From: Geobacillus genomosp. 3
Lineage (GTDB): Bacteria; Bacillota; Bacilli; Bacillales; Anoxybacillaceae
Assembly: GCF_000445995.2 (NCBI RefSeq)
Contig: NC_022080.4
Span: 1,674,001 to 1,738,000 of the forward strand
Length of the DNA: 64,000 nt
Direction: 5' to 3'
Positions 16,218 to 25,086 of the stretch are shown piece after piece. The notes below the pieces were generated by a model. That model was given only the letters and a program-made list of their open reading frames with translations, searched no databases and was not told where the DNA came from. The translations under genes and the position numbers were made by a program. Within the stretch, counting starts at the first letter, position 1, and each line of letters begins with the position of its first letter.

Positions 16218-18107
16218 CTCACATTTCGCACCCTCTCGACCAAAATCGGGAGGATTTTTTCATCCCGGTGTCGAATAGGTCCTTGACACACAAGGAATGC
16301 AAAGGAGTTTTTCCATCATGGACGTTCGAATTCGGGCGATTTATGAAAGTTCCTATTTGAATATAATAAGTACCATTTTCAAAGATCTTGGCCTCCCTCA
16401 GCTGATTGACCGGCTGGTTCCGGTGGATCCTCAATGCCAAACCCGAGCCAGTGATGTGGTCGGGCTGCTTCTCTTGGATATCTTGAGCGGCCGGCAAGCC
16501 CTCGTTCATTTGGAACGGTGGGCGCATGACATCGACTTGCCCAAGCTGATCCGGCCAGGATTGGATCCGTCTTGGTTCAACGACGATGCCATTGCTCGCC
16601 ATTTGGACCGGCTGTATGAGGCCAATATCCATCAAGTCCTTTCGTCTTGCCTGGTACAAATCTACAAGAAAGAAGGCCTCCCTCTCCGTGTCTTTCACGC
16701 GGATACGACGGACAAGACGGTTTACGGTGCGTATGAATCCGATTCGTCGGATGGGTTGCACATCACCTATGGCTATAACCGCCATCATCGCTGGCAAAAG
16801 CAGATCGGATTCGGCCTGATCGGCAACGAGGACGGCATTCCGTTTTACGGCGACGTGCACGACGGCAACGTGCCGGACAAAACGTGGAATCCCGAGGTGT
16901 TGTCGCGAGTCCATGAGCAGCTGAGGGAAGCGAAGATCGAAGACGAATGGATTTACGTGGCAGATTCCGCTGCGATGACGAAGGACACGCTGGCGCAAAC
17001 GAAAGCCGCCAACGCCTTTTTGATCACGAGAGGGCCGTCGTCGCTCCGGATTGTCAAAACGGCGCTTTCGGAGGCGGATGCCCAACCCGATTCGGCGTGG
17101 AGCGCCCCCTTTGCGCTGGCCGAGAAAAACGGCGCCACGTACCGGGTATGGGAAACGGCCTCGACATATGAAGGCCAGCCCGTACGACTGATCGTCGTCG
17201 AATCGAGTGCGCTCGACCAGCGAAAAGGAAAGACGCTCGAAACAGAACGAACCAAAGAAGCGGAGCTTCTTCGCGAGGAACAAGCCCGTTGGGAGCGTCA
17301 TCCTTTCTCTTGTCGGGAAGACGCCGAACAAGCCTTGGCCTCCTTGAAGGCATCCCTTCGTCCCCGGTTCCATCGAGTGGAGGCCGTCGTCGAAGAGATC
17401 GTGCGCCCGAAAAAACGGCGTGGACGGCCGAAAAAAGGGGCGGAACCGGAAATGGAGACGCTGTACACCCTTCGGCTGAGCGTGGAATTCAACCAAGACG
17501 CGTGGGAGCAGGCGAGACGGAAAGCGTCCCGGTTTGTCCTCGTCACGACTGTTCCAAAGGAATGGAAGGGCCAACCCATGGATGCCCAAGAGATCTTGAA
17601 GCTGTATAAAGGGCAGATCTCGGTGGAAATGAACTTCTCCTTCCTAAAAGATCCGTTCTTTACGGACGAAATTTACGTCAAAAAACCGGAACGAGTGGCG
17701 GTGTTGGGCTATTTGTTTCTGCTGGCCTTGGCCATTTATCGCGTCTTCCAGCGCCGGGTGCGTCAGTTCATCACACCCGAACGCCCATTAAAGGGCGCCG
17801 GAGGCCGCAAGCTGACCCGTCCGACCGGACAAGCGATTTTTCAATTGTTTTGGTATGTCAGAGTCGTCCTGTTGGAGTTGCCGGATGGGCAAATCCAACG
17901 CAGGCTAGGGAAACCGCTCACCCCTGATCAGCGAAGGATTCTGCAGGGATTGGGCATGGATGAGAGCATTTACGTGTAACGTCATATGGAACGACTAGCG
18001 ATGGTAAAAAAAGGATTGCCATCGCTAGTCGTGTTGGTCGAAACGTTATTCTGAAAAACGAAATAAAAAATCCTTTCTTTCTCCCCTGCTAGGGTGCGAA
18101 ATGTGAG
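16218..18107 (+). mobile_element. IS1634-type insertion sequence with perfect terminal repeats
   Basis: CTCACATTTCGCACCCT at 16218-16234 and its exact reverse complement at 18091-18107 bound a 1.9-kb element with one transposase. ATATAT flanks both ends and may be a target duplication, although it is also self-complementary. The element lies within the decayed IS605 copy, upstream of tnpA. Confidence 0.85.
16318..17979 (+). CDS. IS1634 (IS4-superfamily) transposase
   Basis: The 553-residue protein starts at ATG 16318 behind AAAGGAG; an in-frame ATG at 16297 lacks a site. The DDE domain is visible: first aspartate in FHADTTDKTVYG, second in YVADSAAM, and the glutamate region near QISVEMNFSFLKDP, with the YREK-like spacing of DDE enzymes. 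A basic KKRRGRPKKG stretch lies near residue 365. The frame is intact and both inverted repeats are present, so this copy could be active. Confidence 0.9.
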   Translation: MDVRIRAIYESSYLNIISTIFKDLGLPQLIDRLVPVDPQCQTRASDVVGLLLLDILSGRQALVHLERWAHDIDLPKLIRPGLDPSWFNDDAIARHLDRLYEANIHQVLSSCLVQIYKKEGLPLRVFHADTTDKTVYGAYESDSSDGLHITYGYNRHHRWQKQIGFGLIGNEDGIPFYGDVHDGNVPDKTWNPEVLSRVHEQLREAKIEDEWIYVADSAAMTKDTLAQTKAANAFLITRGPSSLRIVKTALSEADAQPDSAWSAPFALAEKNGATYRVWETASTYEGQPVRLIVVESSALDQRKGKTLETERTKEAELLREEQARWERHPFSCREDAEQALASLKASLRPRFHRVEAVVEEIVRPKKRRGRPKKGAEPEMETLYTLRLSVEFNQDAWEQARRKASRFVLVTTVPKEWKGQPMDAQEILKLYKGQISVEMNFSFLKDPFFTDEIYVKKPERVAVLGYLFLLALAIYRVFQRRVRQFITPERPLKGAGGRKLTRPTGQAIFQLFWYVRVVLLELPDGQIQRRLGKPLTPDQRRILQGLGMDESIYV

Positions 18108-18125
18108 ATATATCATAACACACAA

Positions 18126-18170
18126 AAAACATCCATGAGTAAATTTTACTCCCCACCCAGGCATGAAAAT
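18126..18170. repeat. Imperfect 45-bp direct repeat, copy 1 (left of IS110)
   Basis: It begins AAAACATCCATGAGTAAA and ends GCATGAAAAT. It contains a GAGTAAA/TTTACTC palindrome. Copy 2 is at 19669-19714. Confidence 0.8.
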
Positions 18171-18388
18171 CCATCTCTCCTTCCATAATGGAGGATGAAC
18201 GCAAACAGTTTGGAAAGACGTGCTTTTTAATGGTGGTTCGACCCTGTACAAAAAACTGTTTGAGTCCATTTGGTGTTCCACCCATTGTAAGCCCTTTTCA
18301 TTTGGAAAAGGTGACTACGAACAGAAAAATGCCTAACGAACAAGTGGACTCACTGTTTGCGAATTCATCAATGGAAGGAGTCCGGATC
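18171..18388 (+). ncRNA. Candidate IS110 bridge RNA region
   Basis: The 218 nt before the transposase start hold no gene. A long-range stem CAAACAGTTT (18202-18211) with AAACTGTTTG (18253-18262) encloses a 41-nt loop, and further complementary stretches follow. In the IS110 group the bridge (seek) RNA that pairs target and donor DNA is encoded in this 5' non-coding end. Fold and function are inferred. Confidence 0.45.
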
Positions 18389-19525
18389 ATGGATGTGCTT
18401 TATCATCGTTGCGCAGGTTTAGATGTTCATGCCAAAACGATTGTCGTTTGTGCGCTTTGGGGAGAAGAAGACCACATTCAAAAGGAGATCGAAACGTTTT
18501 CGACGTTTACCAAAGACTTGTTTCGCCTCCTGAAATGGCTCGAGGATCGAGAAATCACTCATCTAGCGATGGAGAGTACGGGGGTTTACTGGAAACCGGT
18601 CTTTAACATTTTAGAGGACTACTTTGACATTACCTTGGCCAACGCTCAGCGAATCAAGAATGTCCCAGGGAGAAAAACGGATGTATCCGATGCGGAATGG
18701 ATCGCTAAATTATTGCGTTATGGACTGATTGAAAAGAGTTTTGTGCCACCCGCGCCAATTCGAGAATTGCGGGACTTGACCCGTTTACGCAAAAAGTGGG
18801 TGGGTCAATTGATTGCGGAAAAAAACCGAATTCATAAAGTATTGGAGTGTTCCAATATCAAGCTGGGTACGGTGATTTCCGACATCTTCGGAGTATCGGG
18901 CCGAAAACTCTTGACCCGTTTAATGGAACAGGGGTACATCGAAGAAGCCGATATCGACGCTTGCCTTCACGGAAGAATGAAAGGGAAAAAGCAACAAATT
19001 CAGGAATCGCTCTTTGGGACATTAACCGAACATGAGTTGTTCATGATTCGCCAATCGTGGAAGCACATCGAGTATTTGGAAAGCTTGATTCAGGAGATGG
19101 ACCAACGCATCGACCATCTCTTACAACCGTATCAACAGGAAGTGGATCTTCTGATGACGATTCCTGGAGTGAAAAAGGAAACCGCCGCCGTCATCATCGC
19201 CGAAATCGGAGTGGATATGGGACAGTTCCCGACACCGCAGCGCCTCGCTTCTTGGGCTGGGGTGGCCCCGGGAAATCACGAAAGCGCTGGAAAACGCAAA
19301 AGTACACGAACGGTAAAGGGTAATCCTCATATTAAATCCGCGTTATGCGAGGCGGCATGGGCGTTATCCCGATGCAGGAATCAACCGTTGGCGGCGAAAT
19401 TTTGGTCATTGGCGGCTCGCCGGGGAAAGAAAAAAGCACTCGTTGCGATCGCGCACCGAATGCTTGTCACCATTTACTGCATGCTTTCCCGAAAAGAACC
19501 GTTTTGGGGACCACAAGTAAGTTAG
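18389..19525 (+). CDS. IS110 family transposase
   Basis: The 378-residue protein starts at ATG 18389 with AAGGAG upstream. The N-terminal RuvC-like DEDD domain shows GLDVHAKTIVV (D12), AMESTGVYW and RKTDVSDAEW. The C-terminal Transposase_20 domain shows MTIPGVKKETAAVIIAEIG, then LASWAGVAPG and ESAGKRKSTR with the expected catalytic serine, and GNPHIKSALCEAAW. The reading frame is complete. Confidence 0.93.
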   Translation: MDVLYHRCAGLDVHAKTIVVCALWGEEDHIQKEIETFSTFTKDLFRLLKWLEDREITHLAMESTGVYWKPVFNILEDYFDITLANAQRIKNVPGRKTDVSDAEWIAKLLRYGLIEKSFVPPAPIRELRDLTRLRKKWVGQLIAEKNRIHKVLECSNIKLGTVISDIFGVSGRKLLTRLMEQGYIEEADIDACLHGRMKGKKQQIQESLFGTLTEHELFMIRQSWKHIEYLESLIQEMDQRIDHLLQPYQQEVDLLMTIPGVKKETAAVIIAEIGVDMGQFPTPQRLASWAGVAPGNHESAGKRKSTRTVKGNPHIKSALCEAAWALSRCRNQPLAAKFWSLAARRGKKKALVAIAHRMLVTIYCMLSRKEPFWGPQVS

Positions 19526-19668
19526 TATAGCCAAAATGAATACAGAATATACGAGATGCCTAAAAATAAGGCACCTCTGCTTTCCTGTTGTCTTTTTTGG
19601 CCATTTGTAGTGTATCCAAACTGATCACAGGATATACAGAGTTGACCGGGTTTTATGGATTTTCACAG

Positions 19669-19714
19669 AAAACATCCATGAGTAAGCTTTTACTCGCCAC
19701 CCAAGCATGAAAAT
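19669..19714. repeat. Imperfect 45-bp direct repeat, copy 2 (right of IS110)
   Basis: It matches 18126-18170 with a few changes and one extra base. CCATGAG inside it and CTCATGG just beyond (to about 19725) could also pair as a stem. Confidence 0.8.
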
Positions 19715-19783
19715 AACCGCTCATGGATTCATTATTTTCACAGAAAAAGAGACAACTTTAGGCTACACCTAACCGAAATTCAT

Positions 19784-19814
19784 CTCCCACTTTCACTTCG
19801 TTTAGAAGTGGGAG
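19784..19814 (-). repeat. IS605-type left-end hairpin
   Basis: CTCCCACT and AGTGGGAG form an 8-bp stem, followed by ACTTCTTTCGGAAA. The same end occurs at 54463-54493. It is probably the displaced left end of the element whose right end is at 15315. Confidence 0.75.
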
Positions 19815-19854
19815 ACTTCTTTCGGAAAGATGTTAAAACATTCCCATCCAAATC

Positions 19855-19899
19855 AAAAAAGCCATCCTAAGAGCCTTGCGCAAGGCCTCTTAGGATGGC
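19855..19899 (-). terminator. Strong hairpin with minus-strand T tract
   Basis: GCCATCCTAAGAG and CCTCTTAGGATGGC form a near-perfect stem. On the minus strand it is followed by six T, so it is an intrinsic terminator pointing into the transposon island. No minus-strand gene precedes it, so it may shield the island or be the remains of an older gene. Confidence 0.65.
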
Positions 19900-20024
19900 C
19901 TCCAGACCATTATCCAACCACATTAAGCATAGGGACAAACTTTTCTTTCCTGTTCGTCAGTCATTTCGTTGATCGGGCATAGCTTCAGAAAAACAACGAA
20001 CAATATACGATGGAGGTGATAGCA

Positions 20025-21485
20025 ATGGCAATGTTTGAGCAATGGAACCGCAGTTTCCTTAATGGGGAATGGGTTGAGGGAAAAAGCGCCCGCACGTATG
20101 ACAACACGAACCCATACGACGGGTCGCTGATCGCTTCGGTGCGCTTGGCGACAAAAGAGCAGCTGGCCGACGCTTTTTGGACAGCCAAGCAGGCGCAGAA
20201 AGAATGGGCGCAAACAACAGTGGAGACGAAAAAAGAGGTATTGCGCAAAGCGGCGGACTATTTGCGCACCCATCGCGAGGAAATTGTCGACCTCATCGCC
20301 CGCGAAACAGGCGGCAGCCTGATTAAAGCGAACGTGGAGCTCGATTTGTCGATCGGCCTTGTGGAAGAAGCCGTTCATATGGCCGATGAATTAACAAAGG
20401 TCAAAGAGCTGCCATCGGAAACGGAAGGGAAAGTCAACCGCGTCTACCGGCTGCCGCTCGGGGTGATTACATCGATTTCGCCGTTTAACTTCCCGATGAA
20501 CTTGTCGATGCGGACGATCGCCCCGGCCATTGCGCTCGGCAACAGCGTCGTCCACAAACCGGACATTCAAACGTGCTTCACCGGCGGTGTTGTCATCGCC
20601 AAAGCATTTGAGCACGCCGGTTTGCCAAAAGGGGTGTTGAATGTCATCTTGACGGACATCGATGAAATCGGCGACGATATGTTGACAAGCCCGCACTCTG
20701 CGCTCATTAGCTTTACCGGATCGACTGAAGTAGGGAAGCATATCGGTGCAGTCGCCGGCGGGATGCTGAAGCGTGTCGCCTTGGAGCTTGGCGGCAACAA
20801 CCCGTTTGTCGTGCTTGCCGACGCCAACGTCGACCGCGCTGTTGATGCGGCGATTTTTGGGAAGTTCATCCATCAAGGGCAAATTTGCATGATCATTAAC
20901 CGGATGATCGTCCATGAACGGCATTATGACGAATTTGTCGAAAAGTTCGTCGCCCGGGCAAAAGAACTTCCGTATGGCGACCCGCGCGACCCAAAAACCG
21001 TCATCGGCCCGCTCATCAACGAAAAACAAGTGGAAAAAGCGCTCGCGATCATCGAAGAAGCGAAACGGGAAGGGGCAAAGGCGGCGCTCGAAGGAAGACG
21101 GATCGGCAACGTGTTGACGCCGACCGTCTTTGTCGATGTTGACAACCGAAGCAAACTGGCGCAAACGGAGTTGTTCGCTCCGATCGCCACGATCATCAAA
21201 GCCCGCTCGGATGAAGAAGCGATTGCGATGGCGAACGATACGGAATACGGATTAAGCTCAGCCATTTTCACCGAAGATTTGAGCGAAGGCGAACAGCTGG
21301 CGCTCCGCATCGAGAGCGGCATGACGCATATTAACGACCAAACGGTCAATGACAGCCCGACCGTGCCGTTTGGCGGCACAAAGGCAAGCGGTGTCGGACG
21401 TTTTGGCAACCCATGGGTGGTCGACGAGTTTACCATGACTAAATGGGTGTCTGTTCAAACTGTCTATCGCCGCTATCCATTTTAA
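20025..21485 (+). CDS. Aldehyde dehydrogenase family protein (YfmT-like)
   Basis: The 486-residue protein starts at ATG 20025 with GGAGGTGA upstream; an in-frame ATG at 20010 lies within that site. The ALDH features are the NAD-binding FTGSTEVGKHI, the general base in LELGGNNP and the catalytic cysteine in QGQICMIINR (Cys288), then PFGGTKASGVGR. The pattern (SPFNFPMNLSMR, HKPDIQT) is closest to benzaldehyde/vanillin-type dehydrogenases such as YfmT. It is a single gene; the physiological aldehyde is unknown. Confidence 0.85.
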   Translation: MAMFEQWNRSFLNGEWVEGKSARTYDNTNPYDGSLIASVRLATKEQLADAFWTAKQAQKEWAQTTVETKKEVLRKAADYLRTHREEIVDLIARETGGSLIKANVELDLSIGLVEEAVHMADELTKVKELPSETEGKVNRVYRLPLGVITSISPFNFPMNLSMRTIAPAIALGNSVVHKPDIQTCFTGGVVIAKAFEHAGLPKGVLNVILTDIDEIGDDMLTSPHSALISFTGSTEVGKHIGAVAGGMLKRVALELGGNNPFVVLADANVDRAVDAAIFGKFIHQGQICMIINRMIVHERHYDEFVEKFVARAKELPYGDPRDPKTVIGPLINEKQVEKALAIIEEAKREGAKAALEGRRIGNVLTPTVFVDVDNRSKLAQTELFAPIATIIKARSDEEAIAMANDTEYGLSSAIFTEDLSEGEQLALRIESGMTHINDQTVNDSPTVPFGGTKASGVGRFGNPWVVDEFTMTKWVSVQTVYRRYPF

Positions 21486-21491
21486 TGCAGG

Positions 21492-21520
21492 GAAGGGGGC
21501 TGCTGCCGATAGCCCCCTTC
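21492..21520 (+). terminator. Hairpin after the aldehyde dehydrogenase gene
   Basis: GAAGGGGGCT pairs with AGCCCCCTTC just past the stop. There is no clear T tract on the plus strand, so termination is likely but weakly supported. The following 180 bp up to 21703 hold no gene. Confidence 0.5.
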
Positions 21521-21702
21521 AAACAAAACGAATGGCGTCCTTCCCGCTGCCATCGGCGCCATCCTATACACGCCGAACGACGCGTTCCTTGCTGACGGCG
21601 AAAGGGGGAACGCGAAGGCATCCGAACGTATCGCGCCCGACATTCAGGCGGCGGCTCGCCTGCGCCGGCCGTCTAGGCGTAAAGGCGAACGCACCGCCTG
21701 CG

Positions 21703-22128
21703 CTAAATCGTTTCCTTCCCGCGAACGCCGTTAATCGAATAGCTCGCCGTAATGGCAGCGCTGAGCGAATGGGAAACGGAGCAATATTTTTCTTTTGACA
21801 ATCGAATGGCACGGGCAACTTTCTCTTCCGGCAAATCGCCTTCAAGCGCGTAATGAATATGAATGTCGGTAAACCGCTTCGGATGGTCATCCGCCCGCGT
21901 TCCTTCCACCTCCATCGAAAACGCGCGGACGTCAAGCCGCATTTTTTGCAAGATCAATATGATGTCAATGCCGGTGCAGCCGGCCAAGGCGTGAAGCAAA
22001 AGCTCCATCGGCCGGGCGCCCGAATCGTTGCCGCCAACGTCTTTGGCCGCATCGATCGGAATGGTGACACCGGAAACGCTTTGACCGCTGAATGACATAT
22101 TTCCGTTCCACGTGACGGTCGTTTTCAC
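21703..22128 (-). CDS. OsmC/Ohr family peroxiredoxin-like protein (YhfA type)
   Basis: The start is set at GTG 22128, 8 nt after GAGAGGAG; a GTG at 22131 is the alternative. The 141-residue product follows the OsmC fold: KTTVTWNGNMSF, SGARPMELLLHALAGCTGIDI with the first cysteine, and SKEKYCSVSHSL with the second. These are the two redox cysteines of the family. The group without a known peroxide partner is often called YhfA-like. Divergent from plsY. Confidence 0.87.
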   Translation of the reverse strand: MKTTVTWNGNMSFSGQSVSGVTIPIDAAKDVGGNDSGARPMELLLHALAGCTGIDIILILQKMRLDVRAFSMEVEGTRADDHPKRFTDIHIHYALEGDLPEEKVARAIRLSKEKYCSVSHSLSAAITASYSINGVRGKETI

Positions 22129-22327
22129 CACAGCCGCTCCTCTCTTCTCTGCGTTTGTTGCGGGACGAATGAACGTTTCCGTCCGTCCCTGCCCGCTTTT
22201 CAGTTTACCGGTTATCGTGTGAAAATGCAAAACAATCGCTTTTCTTCATTTCCAGTCTACCGTTTTGACCGACGCATGATAAAATAGAAACATGCACAAA
22301 CTTGTTGAGTAAAGGGTGTTTCACGGC

Positions 22328-22921
22328 ATGATAGCACTTATTTTGCTTATCGCTTATCTTCTCGGTTCGATCCCGTTTGCCCTTCTCGTCGGAAAAATCG
22401 GCTACGGGATCGACATTCGCGAACACGGAAGCGGCAATCTCGGGGGGACGAACACGTTCCGCGTTCTCGGAGCGAAAGCGGGAACGATCGTCATTGTCGG
22501 GGATATGTTGAAAGGAACGCTGGCGGCGAGCTTGCCGATGTTTTTTTCCGTCCCGGTCCATCCACTCTTGGCCGGGGCGGTTGCGGTAATTGGCCATATG
22601 TATCCGGTGTTTGCGAAATTTCGCGGCGGCAAGGCGGTGGCGACATCGGGCGGGGTAATGCTGTTTTATTCGCCGCTTTTCTTTTTGTCGCTCATCGCCG
22701 TCTTTCTGATCGTCTTGGCCATTTCGCGGTACGTGTCGCTGTCATCGATGGCGGTGGCGCTTTACGCCGCAGTGTACACCGTCTTTTTCACCGACGACAT
22801 TCCGTTGATGGCGGCCGTTTTGTTGCTTGCTTCATTTATATTCTACCGCCACCGCGCCAATATCAAACGCATTGTGAACAAAACGGAACCGAAAATTCAA
22901 TGGCCGGGACGCCGCTCTTGA
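22328..22921 (+). CDS. plsY: Acyl-phosphate:glycerol-3-phosphate acyltransferase PlsY
   Basis: The 197-residue membrane protein starts at ATG 22328 after AAAGGGTG. The three PlsY motifs are present: [15 protein letters not shown] (residues 36-50), the glycine-rich [13 protein letters not shown] (near 98-110) and the C-terminal [13 protein letters not shown]. It makes lysophosphatidate, the first acylation of glycerophospholipids. The RNA methyltransferase gene starts 57 bp downstream and may share its transcript. Confidence 0.96.
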   Translation: MIALILLIAYLLGSIPFALLVGKIGYGIDIREHGSGNLGGTNTFRVLGAKAGTIVIVGDMLKGTLAASLPMFFSVPVHPLLAGAVAVIGHMYPVFAKFRGGKAVATSGGVMLFYSPLFFLSLIAVFLIVLAISRYVSLSSMAVALYAAVYTVFFTDDIPLMAAVLLLASFIFYRHRANIKRIVNKTEPKIQWPGRRS

Positions 22922-22978
22922 CGCTGTCAAGCTGGTCGCGGCCATCGATGCCCCTTCTGATGAAGAAAGGAGCCAAGC

Positions 22979-24343
22979 TTGCTGATGTTGCCAGAACAAT
23001 TTGTAGAAAAAATGAAAACGTTGCTTCAAGAAGAAGCGGACGAATTTTTCGCCGCCTACAAAAGGGAAAAAGCAAACGGCCTGCGCGTCAATCCGTTGAA
23101 AGTCCGCCCTGCTTGGGCGGAAACGGCGCCGTTTTCTCTCACACCCATACCGTTTTGTCCGACCGGGTTTTATTGCGGACGAAGCGATCAACCGGGAAAA
23201 CATCCGTACCACGCGGCAGGGTTATACTACATTCAGGAGCCGAGCGCCATGGCGGTCGCCGAGGCGCTGCAGCCTGAGCCGGGGGATATGGTGCTTGACT
23301 TGTGCGCCGCTCCCGGCGGAAAAACAACTCAACTTGGCGCGATGATGAAAAACAAAGGGCTGCTCGTCGCCAACGAAATTCACCCGAAGCGGGTCAAAGC
23401 GTTGGCGGAGAACGTCGAGCGGTTCGGATTGACGAACACCGTTGTCATCAATGAAACTCCCGAAGCGCTCGCCGAGCGGTTCCCCGGTTTTTTTGACAAA
23501 ATTTTAGTTGACGCTCCGTGCTCAGGGGAAGGCATGTTCCGGAAAGAAGAAGAGGCCGCCTCGTTTTGGAGTCCGGCCTATGTGGAACAATGCGCGGCGA
23601 GGCAGCGGCGCATTTTAGAAAGCGCCTATGCCATGCTGAAAGAAGGCGGCATTCTCGTCTATTCGACATGCACATTCTCGCCCGAGGAAAACGAGCAAAC
23701 GGTGGAATGGCTGCTCGAGACGTACGATGATTTGCGGTTGCTGCCGATTGCGAAAATCGGCGGCATCGAGCCGGGGCGGCCGGAGTGGACGAAAACGAAC
23801 CGGGCCGAACTTGAATGCGTCGCCCGTCTTTGGCCGCACCGTCTCAAAGGAGAAGGGCATTTTGTCGCCAAGCTGCAAAAACAGCGGCCGACTCCGCCAT
23901 GGAGCGGGCGGTGGGCAAAAGCGAACGCACCGAAAGCAGCCGTCCGATTGTACCGCCAATTTGAACAACAATCATTGCAAACCGAGCAGCACGGGACGGT
24001 CATCTCGTTTGGCAGCCATTTGGCCATGCTGCCGGACCGGTGCCCGGATTTGTCCGGCTTAAAAGTGATGCGCGCCGGACTTCATCTTGGCGAGACCAAA
24101 AAAGAGCGGTTTGAGCCAAACCATGCTCTCGCCTTGGCATTGCGGGCGGGCGAAGCGAAACACGTGCTTGACTTATCAAGCAGCAGCCGGGAATGCCTTC
24201 AGTATTGGCGCGGTGAAACGCTGTCCACCGGCGGCGACCGCGGCTGGCTGCTCGTGACGGTGGACGGATTTCCGTTCGCTTGGGGAAAAGAAGTTAAAGG
24301 AACGGTGAAAAACTTTTATCCAAAAGGACTGCGCCTTGTCTAA
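22979..24343 (+). CDS. NOL1/NOP2/Sun-type rRNA (cytosine-5) methyltransferase, RsmF-like
   Basis: The 454-residue protein is given a TTG start at 22979, 8 nt after GAAAGGAG; the ATG at 22985 is 14 nt away. The SAM site is DLCAAPGGKTTQLG, the motif IV cysteine is in DAPCSGEGM, and the catalytic cysteine is in YSTCTFSPEENE. A C-terminal PUA-like/RsmF domain (residues ~300-454) follows. It methylates m5C in 16S rRNA or tRNA; which one is not shown. Confidence 0.9.
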   Translation: MLMLPEQFVEKMKTLLQEEADEFFAAYKREKANGLRVNPLKVRPAWAETAPFSLTPIPFCPTGFYCGRSDQPGKHPYHAAGLYYIQEPSAMAVAEALQPEPGDMVLDLCAAPGGKTTQLGAMMKNKGLLVANEIHPKRVKALAENVERFGLTNTVVINETPEALAERFPGFFDKILVDAPCSGEGMFRKEEEAASFWSPAYVEQCAARQRRILESAYAMLKEGGILVYSTCTFSPEENEQTVEWLLETYDDLRLLPIAKIGGIEPGRPEWTKTNRAELECVARLWPHRLKGEGHFVAKLQKQRPTPPWSGRWAKANAPKAAVRLYRQFEQQSLQTEQHGTVISFGSHLAMLPDRCPDLSGLKVMRAGLHLGETKKERFEPNHALALALRAGEAKHVLDLSSSSRECLQYWRGETLSTGGDRGWLLVTVDGFPFAWGKEVKGTVKNFYPKGLRLV

Positions 24344-24374
24344 CGGCGGAGGCCGCACGAGGCTGGAACAGCCA

Positions 24375-24413
24375 AAAAAAGGGTGTCTCAAAGGCAATGA
24401 GACGCCCTTTTTC
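24375..24413 (+). terminator. Terminator after the RNA methyltransferase gene
   Basis: A GGGTGTCTCA/TGAGACGCCC stem with A before and T after acts on both strands, between the convergent genes ending at 24343 and 24474. Confidence 0.85.
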
Positions 24414-24473
24414 TTCCAAATAGGAGCCCGACAAGATTCGCGATGTTGCGCGGAAACGTTGAAGCCAACGTTT

Positions 24474-25049
24474 TTACCGCGGACGGTTTGTCGGGATCGT
24501 TAAGGTAAATACGATTTCATCGGCCGCCAAATCGATTTTTTTCGCCGCCACTTGATACCCGTTGCCAAAACGGATCTCATGGAGCGCCACATAAATGCGG
24601 GCCTGCTCCGGATCAATGACAACTTCATCCGGCAGCGGCGCATGCTTTTGCAAGTAGCGAAGCACGTATGTCACCGGCAGCTTCCAGTCGCCAAGCGAAA
24701 TGACCGGTTCGACAAGCTCGACGTTCCCGCCTTTCATGACTTTCGGCACAAACGAGACGACGAGCTCGACTTCGCGTTCAAAAATCGGAATTTCGCTTGA
24801 GACGTAGACGCGGTCGGCAAGCCAAACGTCGTACCGGAGCGGATGGTCTTTCGTTTTTTCTGCCAAATAGTCGTTAATAACGGCGTTCAAATGCTCTTTC
24901 TTCGAGTATACCGTAAACGAAGCCCCTTCCACGTCCGGGCGCGCCGGCCGTTTTACCGGCGGAGACGGCTGCAGCAGCCAAACAGCCACCAAGACAAGGA
25001 CAGCGGCATTGACGGCCGCCAACGTCCAAAACGCTCGTTTCCAATTCAT
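24474..25049 (-). CDS. ypmS: YpmS-like membrane-anchored protein (DUF2140)
   Basis: A 191-residue protein with one N-terminal membrane anchor (residues 7-26, ending in WLLQ) and an outside domain. Conserved parts are SKKEHLNAVINDYL, PKVMKGGNVELVEP and ISLGDWKLPVTYVLRYL. It follows ypmR as in B. subtilis. The outer domain is thought to be a lipid-binding-like fold, but the function is unknown. Confidence 0.85.
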   Translation of the reverse strand: MNWKRAFWTLAAVNAAVLVLVAVWLLQPSPPVKRPARPDVEGASFTVYSKKEHLNAVINDYLAEKTKDHPLRYDVWLADRVYVSSEIPIFEREVELVVSFVPKVMKGGNVELVEPVISLGDWKLPVTYVLRYLQKHAPLPDEVVIDPEQARIYVALHEIRFGNGYQVAAKKIDLAADEIVFTLTIPTNRPR

Positions 25050-25086
25050 CCTAATATGCTCCTTATGCTATCCCGTTTCTTTTCCA

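Larger units (their letters stand above)
18114..19680 (+). mobile_element. IS110-type insertion sequence (limits approximate)
   Basis: An intact DEDD transposase gene is preceded by about 220-270 nt of structured non-coding sequence, as in IS110 elements. No terminal inverted repeats are found, which is normal for the family. Imperfect 45-bp direct repeats (18126-18170 and 19669-19714) flank the gene. The exact ends cannot be set without an empty site. Confidence 0.7.
15309..19845 (-). mobile_element. Decayed IS200/IS605 element interrupted by two later insertion sequences
   Basis: One end is the right-end hairpin at 15315-15348 (CTCCCACC/GGTGGGAG) just after a tnpB remnant. The tnpA remnant follows on the same strand. 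The matching left-end hairpin (CTCCCACT/AGTGGGAG, 19784-19814) lies 3.6 kb away, beyond the IS1634-type and IS110-type elements. The same two end sequences occur only about 170 bp apart in the small element at 54.3 kb, which supports reading the island as one split element. The extent is inferred. Confidence 0.65.

Noticed and set aside
16219..17589. A 456-codon minus-strand frame
   Set aside because: It is antisense to the IS1634 transposase, caused by codon bias; no motif supports it.
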